Below are positions 9,101-16,988 of a stretch of DNA of 64,000 nucleotides, in pieces. The DNA comes from UBA6100 sp049658145. GTDB lineage: Bacteria; Actinomycetota; Coriobacteriia; Anaerosomatales; Anaerosomataceae. The notes under the pieces are model-generated. The model saw only the letters and a program-made list of their open reading frames with translations, was not told the origin of the DNA and did no database searches. How positions within the stretch are numbered: position 1 is the first letter of the stretch; the number at the start of each line of letters is the position of its first letter. A program made the translations under genes and the position numbers. The stretch is from NCBI GenBank assembly GCA_049658145.1, contig JBASOJ010000100.1, positions 1 through 64,000 of the forward strand, in the 5' to 3' direction.

Positions 9101-11002
9101 ACGGCCAACACCTCGGGCGGGAATACAACGGGGTCAGCCCCTGAATGGCTGAAGCTTGAGCGTCGCGGCACGATGATCACCGCTAAGTCATCGGATGACG
9201 GCAGCTCCTGGACCACGATCGGCAGCGGCACGATGACGATCGGTGCCAGCGACGTCGTACTCGCCGGGATGGCGATCACTTCAGGCACCAACGGCACGTT
9301 TGCCGAGGGTACGTGGGATGACTTCAGCATCACCGAGGCCGGGATCACTGCCACTGCCACGCCCGCACTTCTTGACTGGACAGTGTCGTACACGGCGTAC
9401 CCGCCGGTCACGACGGGCTCTCTCACCTGCGTAAACTGCCACAACGTCCACTCGGTGCAGAAGGGCGCCGTGGGTACCGCCTGGCAGGTCATCCGTGCAT
9501 CTCTGCCGTCCAACACCAAGACCGACTACGCAGGGACTCCGGCGCAGTTCTGCCTGGAGTGCCACGACGGCACCGCGCCGACCACCACTGCGAACAGCGC
9601 GACCGTTCTCGTGCCCTACACGGTGGAGTTCTCGGACAAGAGCTCCTACCTGCTCTTCCCTGGCTGGAACAAGACCGCAGTCGGCGCTGACTGGGCCGGA
9701 GGAGGGCATGCTTCGACCACTCTGACGGACCTGAGCGGGGATATCGGATGCGACACCTGCCACGACCCCCATGCTTCGGACAATGCGCGACTCACCGCCT
9801 ACTCGTTCCAACAGGATGGCGCGGCGAGTGACGGTCACACCGGCACCGTGCAGCGCGACAACACAAGTACCTACGCGGAGGAGAAGCTCTGCTACGCATG
9901 CCACACCACCGGCCGCATGGGCAACTGTAACGGATGTCACGGCTCGGCGATGACCAACCTGATGGTGAACACGCCGTTTGCTGCAACGTATCGCCATCCG
10001 GTCGAGGCTACAGGCAGGCACAGTGACCTTGAGACCGGCACCGACCTGGGGCCTGCGGTGACCGATCGACACGCCGAGTGCGCCGACTGCCATGATCCAC
10101 ATGCCACTCGGGCTGGCGTGCATCCAAACACGACCTCCACTACCGCCGCCACCAAGTCCTCGAACCCGGGCGATGCGCTCCGCGGCGCGACGGGCATCAA
10201 GCCGGTCTACGGCGTCGCGTTCAGCGGCAAGAGCGGTGAGGACTTCGCCACGATGAACAAGGCTGCGTCGTTCACCTCTGAGCGGATGACCGGAGAGACC
10301 ACGAACTTCGAGGCATACGTCTGCCTGAAGTGTCACAGCAGCTACTCGGGACAGCCGTTCAGCATCACCAGTAACACCCGCACGTACACGTCTACCGATC
10401 TTGCGCTCGAGTTCAACCCAAGCAACCAGAGCGAGCACAACGTGTTCGGTCAGACGATCGGCATGGAAGGCTCCTTCACGGTGGACGGCACGACGTACGA
10501 GATGCCGTTGCCTGCGGACTCGGCGTTCCTGAAGACCGAATGGACGCATGACAGCCCGGTCACGTGCACCGACTGCCACACGAACACAACCGCTGGCGCC
10601 GCTCGCGGCCCACACGGATCGAGCACACCGTGGATGATCGCCACCGGCTACAGGAGCTGGTCGAACACCACGAATCTCAACAACCTGAATACCGCAGTTT
10701 CCGGCCAGTACGTGATATGCACGAAATGCCACCAGAATCTCTCCAGCTCCAATTCGGCCCACGACAAGCACAACGATCGTGCCACTTGCTGGAACTGCCA
10801 CATCAGCATCCCGCATGGCTGGAAACGTCCAAGGCTGCTCGTATCAAGCAATGACCCCACATATCTCTCGCAGTACGGGAGCATCGGACAGGGCATCGCG
10901 CTGCGTAACAGAACGGGTCCGAACGATTGGCAGGACAAGAGCGTGGATTGCGCCGGTGGCTGTGACAACAGACACAACTACAGCGGTACGTTCTGGCCGT
11001 AG
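6143..11002 (+). CDS. giant exported multiheme cytochrome c (16 CXXCH) with non-haem central insert
   Basis: A 1,619-residue protein. A signal peptide (hydrophobic core LAGALLAALAVP, cleavage near ALA) is followed by a fibronectin-III-like stretch (about 45-130). Six CXXCH motifs follow (near residues 149, 172, 225, 277, 330, 367). Then comes a ~700-residue region with no haem motif, and ten more CXXCH (near 1095, 1136, 1202, 1250, 1262, 1312, 1393, 1474, 1525, 1549). Many are followed by a second His as in CHxxH (e.g. CHSVH, CHTPH, CHDPH), suggesting bis-His haems. The insert looks like three beta-sandwich, concanavalin/LamG-like modules (starting near DGFESGDASQWD, DNFNDNSFD and DFDLVVKV). 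GAGG/AGGG upstream supports ATG 6143. No C-terminal anchor is visible. An extracellular electron-transfer role is inferred. Confidence 0.92.
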   Translation: MAGTRGRGRQMRFVWLAGALLAALAVPSVALATPSAPSLVNATVKEGANVELTWAGSTDPEPGTLTYQVYRDDVPMTISTYLTDGTPVGSPITVSPVTVTAAFDEATKKFTYYYAIVATNGSTEEPSISTNVAPNVHGGLRSGMPTLNCQLCHSVHGAGDENYLGAATRYKCYRCHGNTDAATSYGDMAIRNVQKDFYDYTEGQTIPPTVSRHYNSFMEAAETECTSCHTPHKSPYYVNPLTALKDDTLSYTQLLRVEHNDATYFYSRDSAVAGNAFCFECHGGSGTTLDFNADAGAYDRTAGDHTYATDAAHNTTNVYANGLNANPAIQCEACHNKHASAADKLIAYRGDDTSATSADGTYAQAELCFACHSAAGYAAEVAAGTATGNTNFAWNGRDVQAQFGKASRHPTTVRVGDPVAVLDSWAQTTQADFQSDALTNAVATAAGSVELEPAGGTSSTIFSDGFESGDASQWDSSGWGMDNSAANAHTGSYSAVMNTTGADELLVKTVDTAGRTNVQISFWLRGTNTTEVGDYIYLQVYNTGTSSWDPIRTITLEDRVTSYRQFTDSIGSSYYAANMQFRILGRCNMTDEYQRVDDVMVTADPLSGSYVAAGTAVSTAISPAGTLGAWGALTYNPSSQPAGTSLTVDVLDASDDSVLISDAASGANLSGLSASSLKLRANLNGNAGTPQSWSDNFNDNSFDTASWTDLRLNGSTDADDPSTVDFNTVTFAAGLIDATTGMDSRTPDNDGTGWYSNNNNGSDGSTAGYARTGTTNNSGERIMLKSYGDLSTYSGASASFDWRNSGAMTGGDYLYVEWSTDGGSTWTTIGSATANNTTWTSASNTSLPVGTDCLLRVRALCQSGADDWRVDAIAVSATKPATGDWPKETGGQLQLRAEGPPFDATNGVDEGEFVYVKPAVADWVDTEDFDLVVKVADTPSPGAGYRAGLMIRAGSNLANAEATGASMAGVYVTNTNVIFEYRTTAGTANTSGGNTTGSAPEWLKLERRGTMITAKSSDDGSSWTTIGSGTMTIGASDVVLAGMAITSGTNGTFAEGTWDDFSITEAGITATATPALLDWTVSYTAYPPVTTGSLTCVNCHNVHSVQKGAVGTAWQVIRASLPSNTKTDYAGTPAQFCLECHDGTAPTTTANSATVLVPYTVEFSDKSSYLLFPGWNKTAVGADWAGGGHASTTLTDLSGDIGCDTCHDPHASDNARLTAYSFQQDGAASDGHTGTVQRDNTSTYAEEKLCYACHTTGRMGNCNGCHGSAMTNLMVNTPFAATYRHPVEATGRHSDLETGTDLGPAVTDRHAECADCHDPHATRAGVHPNTTSTTAATKSSNPGDALRGATGIKPVYGVAFSGKSGEDFATMNKAASFTSERMTGETTNFEAYVCLKCHSSYSGQPFSITSNTRTYTSTDLALEFNPSNQSEHNVFGQTIGMEGSFTVDGTTYEMPLPADSAFLKTEWTHDSPVTCTDCHTNTTAGAARGPHGSSTPWMIATGYRSWSNTTNLNNLNTAVSGQYVICTKCHQNLSSSNSAHDKHNDRATCWNCHISIPHGWKRPRLLVSSNDPTYLSQYGSIGQGIALRNRTGPNDWQDKSVDCAGGCDNRHNYSGTFWP

Positions 11003-11083
11003 GCTTGGGTTGGAATCCGGCAAGCTTTTCGCAAGATGTGGGTAAGGTCGATATGCGAGAGTCGGACTGACACGAAAGGCACC

Positions 11084-12265
11084 ATGCGAAAGGCGACTCA
11101 CATGCATCACTCGTGGCGGGCGGTCGCCCTCGTGGCCGCCCTCACCCTGTCGGTCACTCCCGCCCTTGCGCTGCCCTCTGACGTCACGAGCAGCACGCCG
11201 GAGCCGGAGAGCCCCATCGTCGCACCCACCGATGCCGAGACCGAGGCGTTCCGCGCCGAGCTCGCTGTCAAGCAGGCCGCGCTCGACGAGCTCGAGGCCC
11301 AGCTCGACGCGCTCGACCGTGAGCTCGCCATCGCCGCCGAGGCGTACAACCAAGCGGTGCTCGAGCTCGAGTCAACCAAACAGCATCTCGACGCCACCAA
11401 GGCGGACCTCTCGAACGCCGAGGTCGCGTACGAGATCCAGCAGGACACTCTCTCCGAGCGCGCGCGCGACATCTACCGCGACGGCGAGCTCAACGTCATC
11501 GAGGTACTGCTCGCCTCCAAGTCGGTCAACGACTTCATGGCCCGGGTCAAGTTCCTGCACGCCATCGGCGAGAGTGACGCCGACATCGCCGCAGCTCTCG
11601 CGGCCCAGCGCGACCAGATCAAGCTTGCGGCCGCCGAGCTCGAGGACGAGGAGCTGCACGCTCGCTCGCTCGAGTTCGAGCTGCAGGCGCGCCAGATCGA
11701 GGTCATGCTTCGCATCCAGGAACGGGAGGCGCTGCTTGCCACCGCGCAGGCCGACCTGCTCGCACTGCTCGACAGCCGGGCCGCCGAGCGGCAACTCGCC
11801 GAGGCCGAACTCCTGCGTCAGGTGCTCTCGGGCGTCAACCAGGCGGGCATCACGGTAGAAGCCGGCTCGCCCGTGGAGACAGCGCTCGCCTACCACGGCG
11901 TGCCGTACCTCTGGGGTGGCGCCACACCGAGCGGATTCGACTGCTCCGGTCTTGTGATGTATGTGATGAAGCAGCACGGCGTGAGCCTGCCGCACTACTC
12001 GGGCGCGCAGTTCCAGCTCGGCGAGAAGGTGGCGCCGGCGGATCTCCAGCCGGGTGACGTGGTCTTCTTCGGCTCACCGGTCTATCACGTGGGCATGTAC
12101 GTGGGCGCCGGCTACTTCATCCACGCGCCGCGCACCGGCGACTTCGTGAAGCTCTCGAAGCTCGCCGACCGCAAGGACTACGCGGGCGCACGCCGCTACG
12201 ACTGGCAGTACCGCGCGTCACCCGTCGTAGGCGCGGTCGTCGACCCTGCGGCTGCGGTGCAGTAG
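11084..12265 (+). CDS. exported NlpC/P60 peptidoglycan endopeptidase with coiled-coil N-terminus
   Basis: A 393-residue protein. The signal peptide ends near ALALP. Residues ~45-250 are a long Glu/Ala-rich coiled coil of the PcsB/CwlO type. A C-terminal NlpC/P60 domain (~265-375) has catalytic Cys in FDCSGLV, His in YHVGMYVG and a third polar residue in YFIHAPRTG. It should cleave peptide stems in peptidoglycan; in such enzymes the coiled coil normally restrains activity or docks a partner. ATG 11084 has AAAGG 5 nt upstream; ATG 11102 is possible. Confidence 0.92.
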   Translation: MRKATHMHHSWRAVALVAALTLSVTPALALPSDVTSSTPEPESPIVAPTDAETEAFRAELAVKQAALDELEAQLDALDRELAIAAEAYNQAVLELESTKQHLDATKADLSNAEVAYEIQQDTLSERARDIYRDGELNVIEVLLASKSVNDFMARVKFLHAIGESDADIAAALAAQRDQIKLAAAELEDEELHARSLEFELQARQIEVMLRIQEREALLATAQADLLALLDSRAAERQLAEAELLRQVLSGVNQAGITVEAGSPVETALAYHGVPYLWGGATPSGFDCSGLVMYVMKQHGVSLPHYSGAQFQLGEKVAPADLQPGDVVFFGSPVYHVGMYVGAGYFIHAPRTGDFVKLSKLADRKDYAGARRYDWQYRASPVVGAVVDPAAAVQ

Positions 12266-12315
12266 GGCGGTCCCGGAGCCACCTTCCCGGAAGTCGCTCA
12301 CGCGAGGAGCAATCG

Positions 12316-12354
12316 TTGCCCCGATCTTCAGTCAGCTGTACTATTACCTGTACA
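12316..12354 (+). promoter_or_regulatory. yefM-yoeB promoter with paired TGTACA-type operator
   Basis: TTGCCC (12316-12321), a 17-bp spacer and TACTAT (12339-12344) form a good promoter. Two hexamers, TGTACT (12337-12342) and TGTACA (12349-12354), lie 12 bp apart and overlap the -10. The characterised E. coli yefM-yoeB operator uses TGTACA cores in this position, so autorepression by the antitoxin/toxin complex is predicted. Confidence 0.7.
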
Positions 12355-12373
12355 GGTGACCTCTGGAGGAGCT

Positions 12374-12625
12374 ATGGACGCAATACCCTACACGCGCTTG
12401 CGGGCCAACCTCGCCAACGAGATGGATCGCGTGTGCGAGGACCACGCGCCGGTGATCGTCACTCGGAAGGCCTCGTCCTCTGTCGTGATGATCTCGCTCG
12501 ACGACTACACGGCCCTCGAGGAGACCTCGTACCTGCTGCGCAGCCCGAAGAACGCGCGTCGTCTCCTCGAGTCGCTCGCCGAGATAGAACGTGGCGGCGG
12601 GACCGAGCGGAACCTCACGGAATGA
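12374..12625 (+). CDS. yefM: YefM/Phd-family antitoxin
   Basis: An 83-residue antitoxin. The N-terminal Phd/YefM DNA-binding fold is recognisable in YTRLRANLANEMDRVCED followed by PVIVTRK and VVMISLDDYTALEETSYLL. The C-terminal third (from about residue 58) should be the disordered segment that wraps and blocks the toxin. GGAGGAG lies just upstream of ATG 12374; an in-frame GTG at 12356 has no comparable site. The stop overlaps the toxin start (ATGA), the usual arrangement for balanced synthesis. Confidence 0.95.
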   Translation: MDAIPYTRLRANLANEMDRVCEDHAPVIVTRKASSSVVMISLDDYTALEETSYLLRSPKNARRLLESLAEIERGGGTERNLTE

Positions 12626-12876
12626 AGCTCGTCTTCTCCGAACATGCCTGGGACGAGTATCTCTACTGGCAGAAGTCCGACCGCAAGGTGGCCGAGCGCA
12701 TCAACAAGCTGACTCGCGGGATCGAGCGCGCGCCGTTCGAGGGGATCGGTAAGCCGGAGGTGCTCAGACACGCACTATCGGGTTACTGGTCCCGCCGCAT
12801 CACCGATGAACACCGTATCGTCTACAAGGTCGAAGACAACACGCTGTTCATCGTCCAGCTGCGATACCACTACTAA
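12622..12876 (+). CDS. yoeB: YoeB mRNA endonuclease toxin
   Basis: An 84-residue toxin, the same length as E. coli YoeB and plainly homologous: WDEYLYWQ near the start, PFEGIGKPE in the middle, LSGYWSRRITDEHRIVYKV, and the RYHY terminus. The residues used for ribosome-dependent mRNA cleavage in E. coli (Glu46, Arg65, His83, Tyr84) are all present at matching places, so it should be active. Confidence 0.97.
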   Translation: MKLVFSEHAWDEYLYWQKSDRKVAERINKLTRGIERAPFEGIGKPEVLRHALSGYWSRRITDEHRIVYKVEDNTLFIVQLRYHY

Positions 12877-12919
12877 CAGACCGCTTCTCCGATATGCCAC
12901 GCTGCAGGGATGGAGTCCA

Positions 12920-14362
12920 ATGAAGCACCTCATCGCCACCGCACTCGAGGCAACCCGCGCCGCGGGTGCCACGTACGCGGACGCACGTGTGGTGGAGACG
13001 CGCCACGAGCGCATCTCCGTGCGCACCGGTCATGTCGAGGGGATCGAGCATGGCGAGTCGCTCGGCATCGGGATCCGCGTGATCACCGACGGCGCGTGGG
13101 GATTCGCCGCCACGAGCGAGCTCACACCGGACGGCATCAGCGCGGCAGCGCGGGAAGCCGTGGCTCTCGCCCGGGCCGCCGCTCCCACACTGCAAGCGCC
13201 GGTGACGCTCGCCCCCGTGGGCGCGTACACCGACACCTGGACGGGGCCGTGCGAGATCGACCCGTTCACTGTCTCGCTCGACGACAAACTCGCCCTTCTG
13301 CTCGCAGCCGACGCCGCGCTGCGCACCGAGGCTGCCGTCCGGATTGCGGCGTCCTCGCTCGACTTCCTGCACGTGCGCAAGCTCTTCGGCTCCACCGAAG
13401 GCTCGCTCATCGAGCAGTCGTACTACGAGAGCCAAGCGGGCATGACCGCCTACGCGCTCGGCAACGATGAGCTGCTCCCCCGCTCGTATCCCAACTCGCT
13501 CGGCGGACAAGCGGTGCAGGGCGGGTGGGAGGCAGTGCGCGCGCTCGACCTCGCGGGCAACGCGTCCCGCATCGGCGAACAGGCGGCCGCGCTGCTCTCG
13601 GCGGCGCCGTGCCCTGCCGAGACGACCACGATCATCCTCGACAGCTCGCAGGTGGCGCTGCAGGTGCACGAATCGATCGGGCACCCCACGGAGCTCGATC
13701 GCGTGCTCGGCGACGAGGCGGCGTTCGCCGGGACGTCGTGGGTCGGCCTCGGCGGCCTCGACACGCTCCGCTATGGCTCGGAGCACGTGACCATCACGTC
13801 CGACGCGACGATTCCCGGCTCGCTCGGCAGCTTCGGCTACGACGATGAAGGGGTGCCGGCGCAGCGCGACCACCTCGTGCGGGACGGCATCCTCACCGGC
13901 TTCCAGAGCTCACGGGAATCGGCGGTCGCGATCGGCCGCACCTCCAACGGCTGTATGCGCGCCGACGGCTGGAACCGCCAGCCGATCGTGCGCATGACCA
14001 CCGTGAGCCTCGAGCCGGGCGCGTGGACGCTCCCCGACCTCATCGCGGACACTGAGCGCGGCATCTTCCTCGAGACCAACAACTCCTGGTCGATCGACGA
14101 CCGGCGCCTGAACTTCCAGTTCGCCTGCGAGATCGGCTGGGAGATCGTGGACGGCAAGCTCGGCCGGATGATCAAGAGCCCCAACTACACCGGCATCACG
14201 CCCGAGTTCTGGGGCTCGTGCGACGCAGTGGGCGATCGCGACCACTGGCAGGTCTGGGGCATCCCCAACTGCGGCAAGGGCGAGCCCATGCAGGTCGCGC
14301 ACGTGGCGCACGGCGCCGCCCCGGCGCGATTCCGCAACGTCCGGGTGGGGGTGGGACGATGA
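12920..14362 (+). CDS. tldD: TldD metalloprotease subunit
   Basis: A 480-residue protein, the normal TldD length. It contains the zinc-binding HExxxH motif as HESIGH (near residue 253), followed by PTELDRVLG. The C-terminal GMP... type surface is represented by the closing GITPEFWGSCDAVGD segment. TldD pairs with TldE to form a protease that degrades unfolded peptides and matures some peptide products. ATG 12920 has GGAG about 6 nt upstream. The stop overlaps the next start (ATGA), consistent with equimolar subunits. No precursor peptide is visible nearby, so a housekeeping role is likelier than natural-product maturation. Confidence 0.95.
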   Translation: MKHLIATALEATRAAGATYADARVVETRHERISVRTGHVEGIEHGESLGIGIRVITDGAWGFAATSELTPDGISAAAREAVALARAAAPTLQAPVTLAPVGAYTDTWTGPCEIDPFTVSLDDKLALLLAADAALRTEAAVRIAASSLDFLHVRKLFGSTEGSLIEQSYYESQAGMTAYALGNDELLPRSYPNSLGGQAVQGGWEAVRALDLAGNASRIGEQAAALLSAAPCPAETTTIILDSSQVALQVHESIGHPTELDRVLGDEAAFAGTSWVGLGGLDTLRYGSEHVTITSDATIPGSLGSFGYDDEGVPAQRDHLVRDGILTGFQSSRESAVAIGRTSNGCMRADGWNRQPIVRMTTVSLEPGAWTLPDLIADTERGIFLETNNSWSIDDRRLNFQFACEIGWEIVDGKLGRMIKSPNYTGITPEFWGSCDAVGDRDHWQVWGIPNCGKGEPMQVAHVAHGAAPARFRNVRVGVGR

Positions 14363-15702
14363 GGCTCTCCGCAGATGACGCGCGCTCCCTCGCCGACCGC
14401 GCAGCACACATCACTCCCGCCGACGCCGCGGAGGCGGTCGTCACCTCCGGTGACTCCGCGCTCACGCGCTTTGCGGGCAACCGCATCCACCAGAACGTGG
14501 CCGAGAGCGACACGCAGCTCACCATCCGCGCCGTGCTCGGACAGCGTGTGGGCGTGGCAGCCACGAACCGGCTGGACGACGACTCGCTCGCCCGGTGCGC
14601 CGCGGCGGCGGTGGAGGCCGCCCGTCACGCGCCCGACGACCCGGACTTCCCGGGGCTGCCCTCGGGTGAGTCCGGCGTTCTGCCGGGCCGCGACACGGCG
14701 AGCGTACGCGCCTTCGATGCCAGCCGTCGTGCCGAGGCCGCCGCGGCGATCATCGCGCCTTCGGCCGCTGCTGGCCTCACTGCCGCTGGCACGGTCGCCC
14801 GCAACCTGTACACGCTCGCCGTCGCGAACACACTCGGTGTGTCGCGTGCCACCGAGGCGGGTGACGTACGCGCCACCGTACTGCCGATGGGCGAGAGCGG
14901 CGGAAGCGGCTGGGCCTCATGGCTCGGAGCGGACACGTCGGCCTTCGATGCCTCAGCCATGGGTGAGCGCGCTGCCGCAATCGCCGCACGCGCTGCGTCT
15001 CCGGGCACACTCGACCCCGGCACCTACACCGTCGTGCTCGCCCCAGAGGCCGTCTCGGACGTCCTCGACTTCATGGGCTATCTCGGCTTCGGCGCCAAGT
15101 CCTTCGCCGAGCAGGGATCGTTCCTGGCCGGCCACCTCGACGAGCAGCTCGTCGACCCACGCATCAGCATCGCTGACGATGCCCTCGGCGGCGAGACGAT
15201 CGGTCTCGGCATCGACTTCGAGGGCCAGCTGCGGCAGCCAGTGCCGCTCATCGAGCAGGGCGTGGCACGCGGCTTTGTGACCGACTCGTACTTCGCGGCC
15301 AAGCTCCGCAGGCCGAACACCGGCCACGCGCTCCCCTCGCCCAACCCGTACGGCCCGCTCCCGCTCAACCTCGCGATGGCCGCCGGAGACACCACCGAGG
15401 CGGACATGATCGCCTCGGTGGAGCAGGGCGTGTACGTCACGCGCTTCCACTACGTGAACGTCGAGGACCCGATGAAGCTCGTGCTCACGGGCATGACGCG
15501 CGACGGGACCTTCATGATCGAGAACGGTCGCCTGACCCGCCCGCTCAAGAACCTGCGCTTCACGCAGGGCGTGCTGGACGCGCTCTCCCACGTGGGTGCC
15601 ATCGGCTCCGAGCGCGTGCTCGTGGGACCGGGCGAAGGCGGCGCGACCCTCGTGCCGGCGCTCCTCCTCGAGCAGTGGGCGTTCACCGGCCAGACGGGGT
15701 AG
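14359..15702 (+). CDS. tldE: TldE/PmbA metalloprotease partner subunit
   Basis: A 447-residue PmbA/TldE homologue. It has the family's N-terminal region (FAGNRIHQNVAESDTQLTIR) and C-terminal core (GFVTDSYFAAKL, then NVEDPMKLVLTGMTRDG). It lacks the HExxxH zinc motif, as expected for the non-catalytic partner. It is translationally coupled to tldD by a 4-nt overlap and followed by a strong hairpin terminator, so the two genes form a complete transcription unit. Confidence 0.95.
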   Translation: MRLSADDARSLADRAAHITPADAAEAVVTSGDSALTRFAGNRIHQNVAESDTQLTIRAVLGQRVGVAATNRLDDDSLARCAAAAVEAARHAPDDPDFPGLPSGESGVLPGRDTASVRAFDASRRAEAAAAIIAPSAAAGLTAAGTVARNLYTLAVANTLGVSRATEAGDVRATVLPMGESGGSGWASWLGADTSAFDASAMGERAAAIAARAASPGTLDPGTYTVVLAPEAVSDVLDFMGYLGFGAKSFAEQGSFLAGHLDEQLVDPRISIADDALGGETIGLGIDFEGQLRQPVPLIEQGVARGFVTDSYFAAKLRRPNTGHALPSPNPYGPLPLNLAMAAGDTTEADMIASVEQGVYVTRFHYVNVEDPMKLVLTGMTRDGTFMIENGRLTRPLKNLRFTQGVLDALSHVGAIGSERVLVGPGEGGATLVPALLLEQWAFTGQTG

Positions 15703-15728
15703 CACGCGCCGCACATCCGGACATGGGC

Positions 15729-15760
15729 GAGGCCCCGGGGATCGACCCCCGGGGCCTCTT
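15729..15760 (+). terminator. rho-independent-type terminator after tldE
   Basis: A perfect 12-bp GC-rich stem (GAGGCCCCGGGG paired with CCCCGGGGCCTC) with a 6-nt loop lies 26 nt after the tldE stop. Only two T residues follow, so the U-tract is poor. A second small hairpin occurs around 15775-15793. Confidence 0.75.
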
Positions 15761-15950
15761 GCAGGTCGCTGTCCGGCCCTCCTCAGGAGGGGCGCCTTCG
15801 TCGGGCCGGACGAGTCGTCAGGTTCGTGTTTGCTTGTCCTGACGCCTCATTCATCGGCGCATCTGACCTGGGGCTTTAGCTGTTCGGTACCGGACCCGAC
15901 GACCGTAAACGGACGGCCGATGAACGGCTCGTCATCCGACGAACGGTCGG

Positions 15951-16979
15951 CTAGAGTGCGGTGAGCGCGACCAGTTCGGAGGCATCCAGGCTTCGGAGGA
16001 AGCCGAGCACCAGCGTCCCCGTTGTCGCGATCCTCGCCGCGGACAGATGCCCCGAGACGTCCTCGGCCGTGTGATAGGCCGGATCGGTGCGCCAACACAC
16101 GCACGTGGCCGGGATGCCGGCGAACTCGTACGCCTCGTGGTCGGAGAGCCCGGTTGCCGACGTGTCCTGCTTGAAGGTCATCGGCACGCCCTCGCGCGCG
16201 GCGTAGGCGAGCACCATGTCCGAGAGCGCCTGGGGGCCCTTCTGCATCATCCGCGAGTGGAACGCCGAGCCGTAGCCGATCATGTCGACGGACAGCATGC
16301 CCGCCGTGCGCGCCCTCTCGGTGGCGCTCATCTGCGACACCCGGTGGCGCGAGCCGAAATGGTGCGCGTTCGGGTCGCCCCCGATGATCTCCTCGCTGCC
16401 GAAGAAGACGAACTCGACCGTGGGCACCACCGGATCGGCGGCGAGGATGGCCGCGATCTCGAGCAGCGCACCGCACCCCGAGCCGTTGTCGTTGGCCCCG
16501 GGCGATGGCGGCTTGCTGTCCATGTGCGCGCCGAGCACCAGCACTGTGTCGCTCGACCCCGCCACACGGGCGATCACGTTGCGGCTCGCGCCACCGTTGG
16601 GAAGCGGGAACTCCTCGACGCGGACATCGAGGCCGAGCTCCACAAGCCGGTCGCGGATGTAGGTGGCCGTCTGCCTCTCGGCTTCGCTCCCGCCCGCGCG
16701 CACCCCGAACGCCTCGAGTGCGCGCACGTGGGTGAGCGCGGAGGTTGCGTCGAACTCCCTCGGCACGGTGGGCTGGCGCGGTCGGGCCTGGACCGCAAGG
16801 CCGGTCGGCGCACCGGCGGTGCTGAGGACGGGCAGGGAGGTCGTCTCAGAAGATGAAAGGCTGCCGGCAGGACCTGCCGGAGCATCAGCAACGGAACCGC
16901 CGAGCACCGAGAGCTTGACGAGCACCGTCAGTGCGGCCACCGCCACAACCCCCACTGCTGCGAACACGCGTACCCGCAT
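15951..16979 (-). CDS. exported M28-family metallopeptidase
   Basis: A 342-residue protein with an N-terminal hydrophobic anchor (VVAVAALTVLVKLSVL) and a linker, then an M28 aminopeptidase domain from about residue 85. The co-catalytic zinc ligands are recognisable: His/Asp in GAHMDS, bridging Asp in GANDNGSG, catalytic Glu pair in FGSEE, Asp in SVDMIG, and His in AYHTAED. It should act outside the membrane on peptide N-termini. ATG 16979 is preferred over GTG 16985 because AGG is then 8 nt upstream. It lies 9 nt after the ATPase D gene on the same strand and may be read from that operon. Confidence 0.9.
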   Translation of the reverse strand: MRVRVFAAVGVVAVAALTVLVKLSVLGGSVADAPAGPAGSLSSSETTSLPVLSTAGAPTGLAVQARPRQPTVPREFDATSALTHVRALEAFGVRAGGSEAERQTATYIRDRLVELGLDVRVEEFPLPNGGASRNVIARVAGSSDTVLVLGAHMDSKPPSPGANDNGSGCGALLEIAAILAADPVVPTVEFVFFGSEEIIGGDPNAHHFGSRHRVSQMSATERARTAGMLSVDMIGYGSAFHSRMMQKGPQALSDMVLAYAAREGVPMTFKQDTSATGLSDHEAYEFAGIPATCVCWRTDPAYHTAEDVSGHLSAARIATTGTLVLGFLRSLDASELVALTAL

Positions 16980-16988
16980 GCTCACAAC

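Noticed and set aside
10948..10970. A CAGGC-type cysteine pair near the cytochrome C-terminus as a 17th haem site
   Set aside because: The motif is CxxxC followed by DNRH, not CXXCH or a known variant with His directly after the second Cys.
12920..15702. TldD/TldE as maturation proteases of a peptide natural product
   Set aside because: No precursor peptide, radical SAM enzyme or exporter is adjacent; neighbours are a toxin-antitoxin pair and cell-wall genes.
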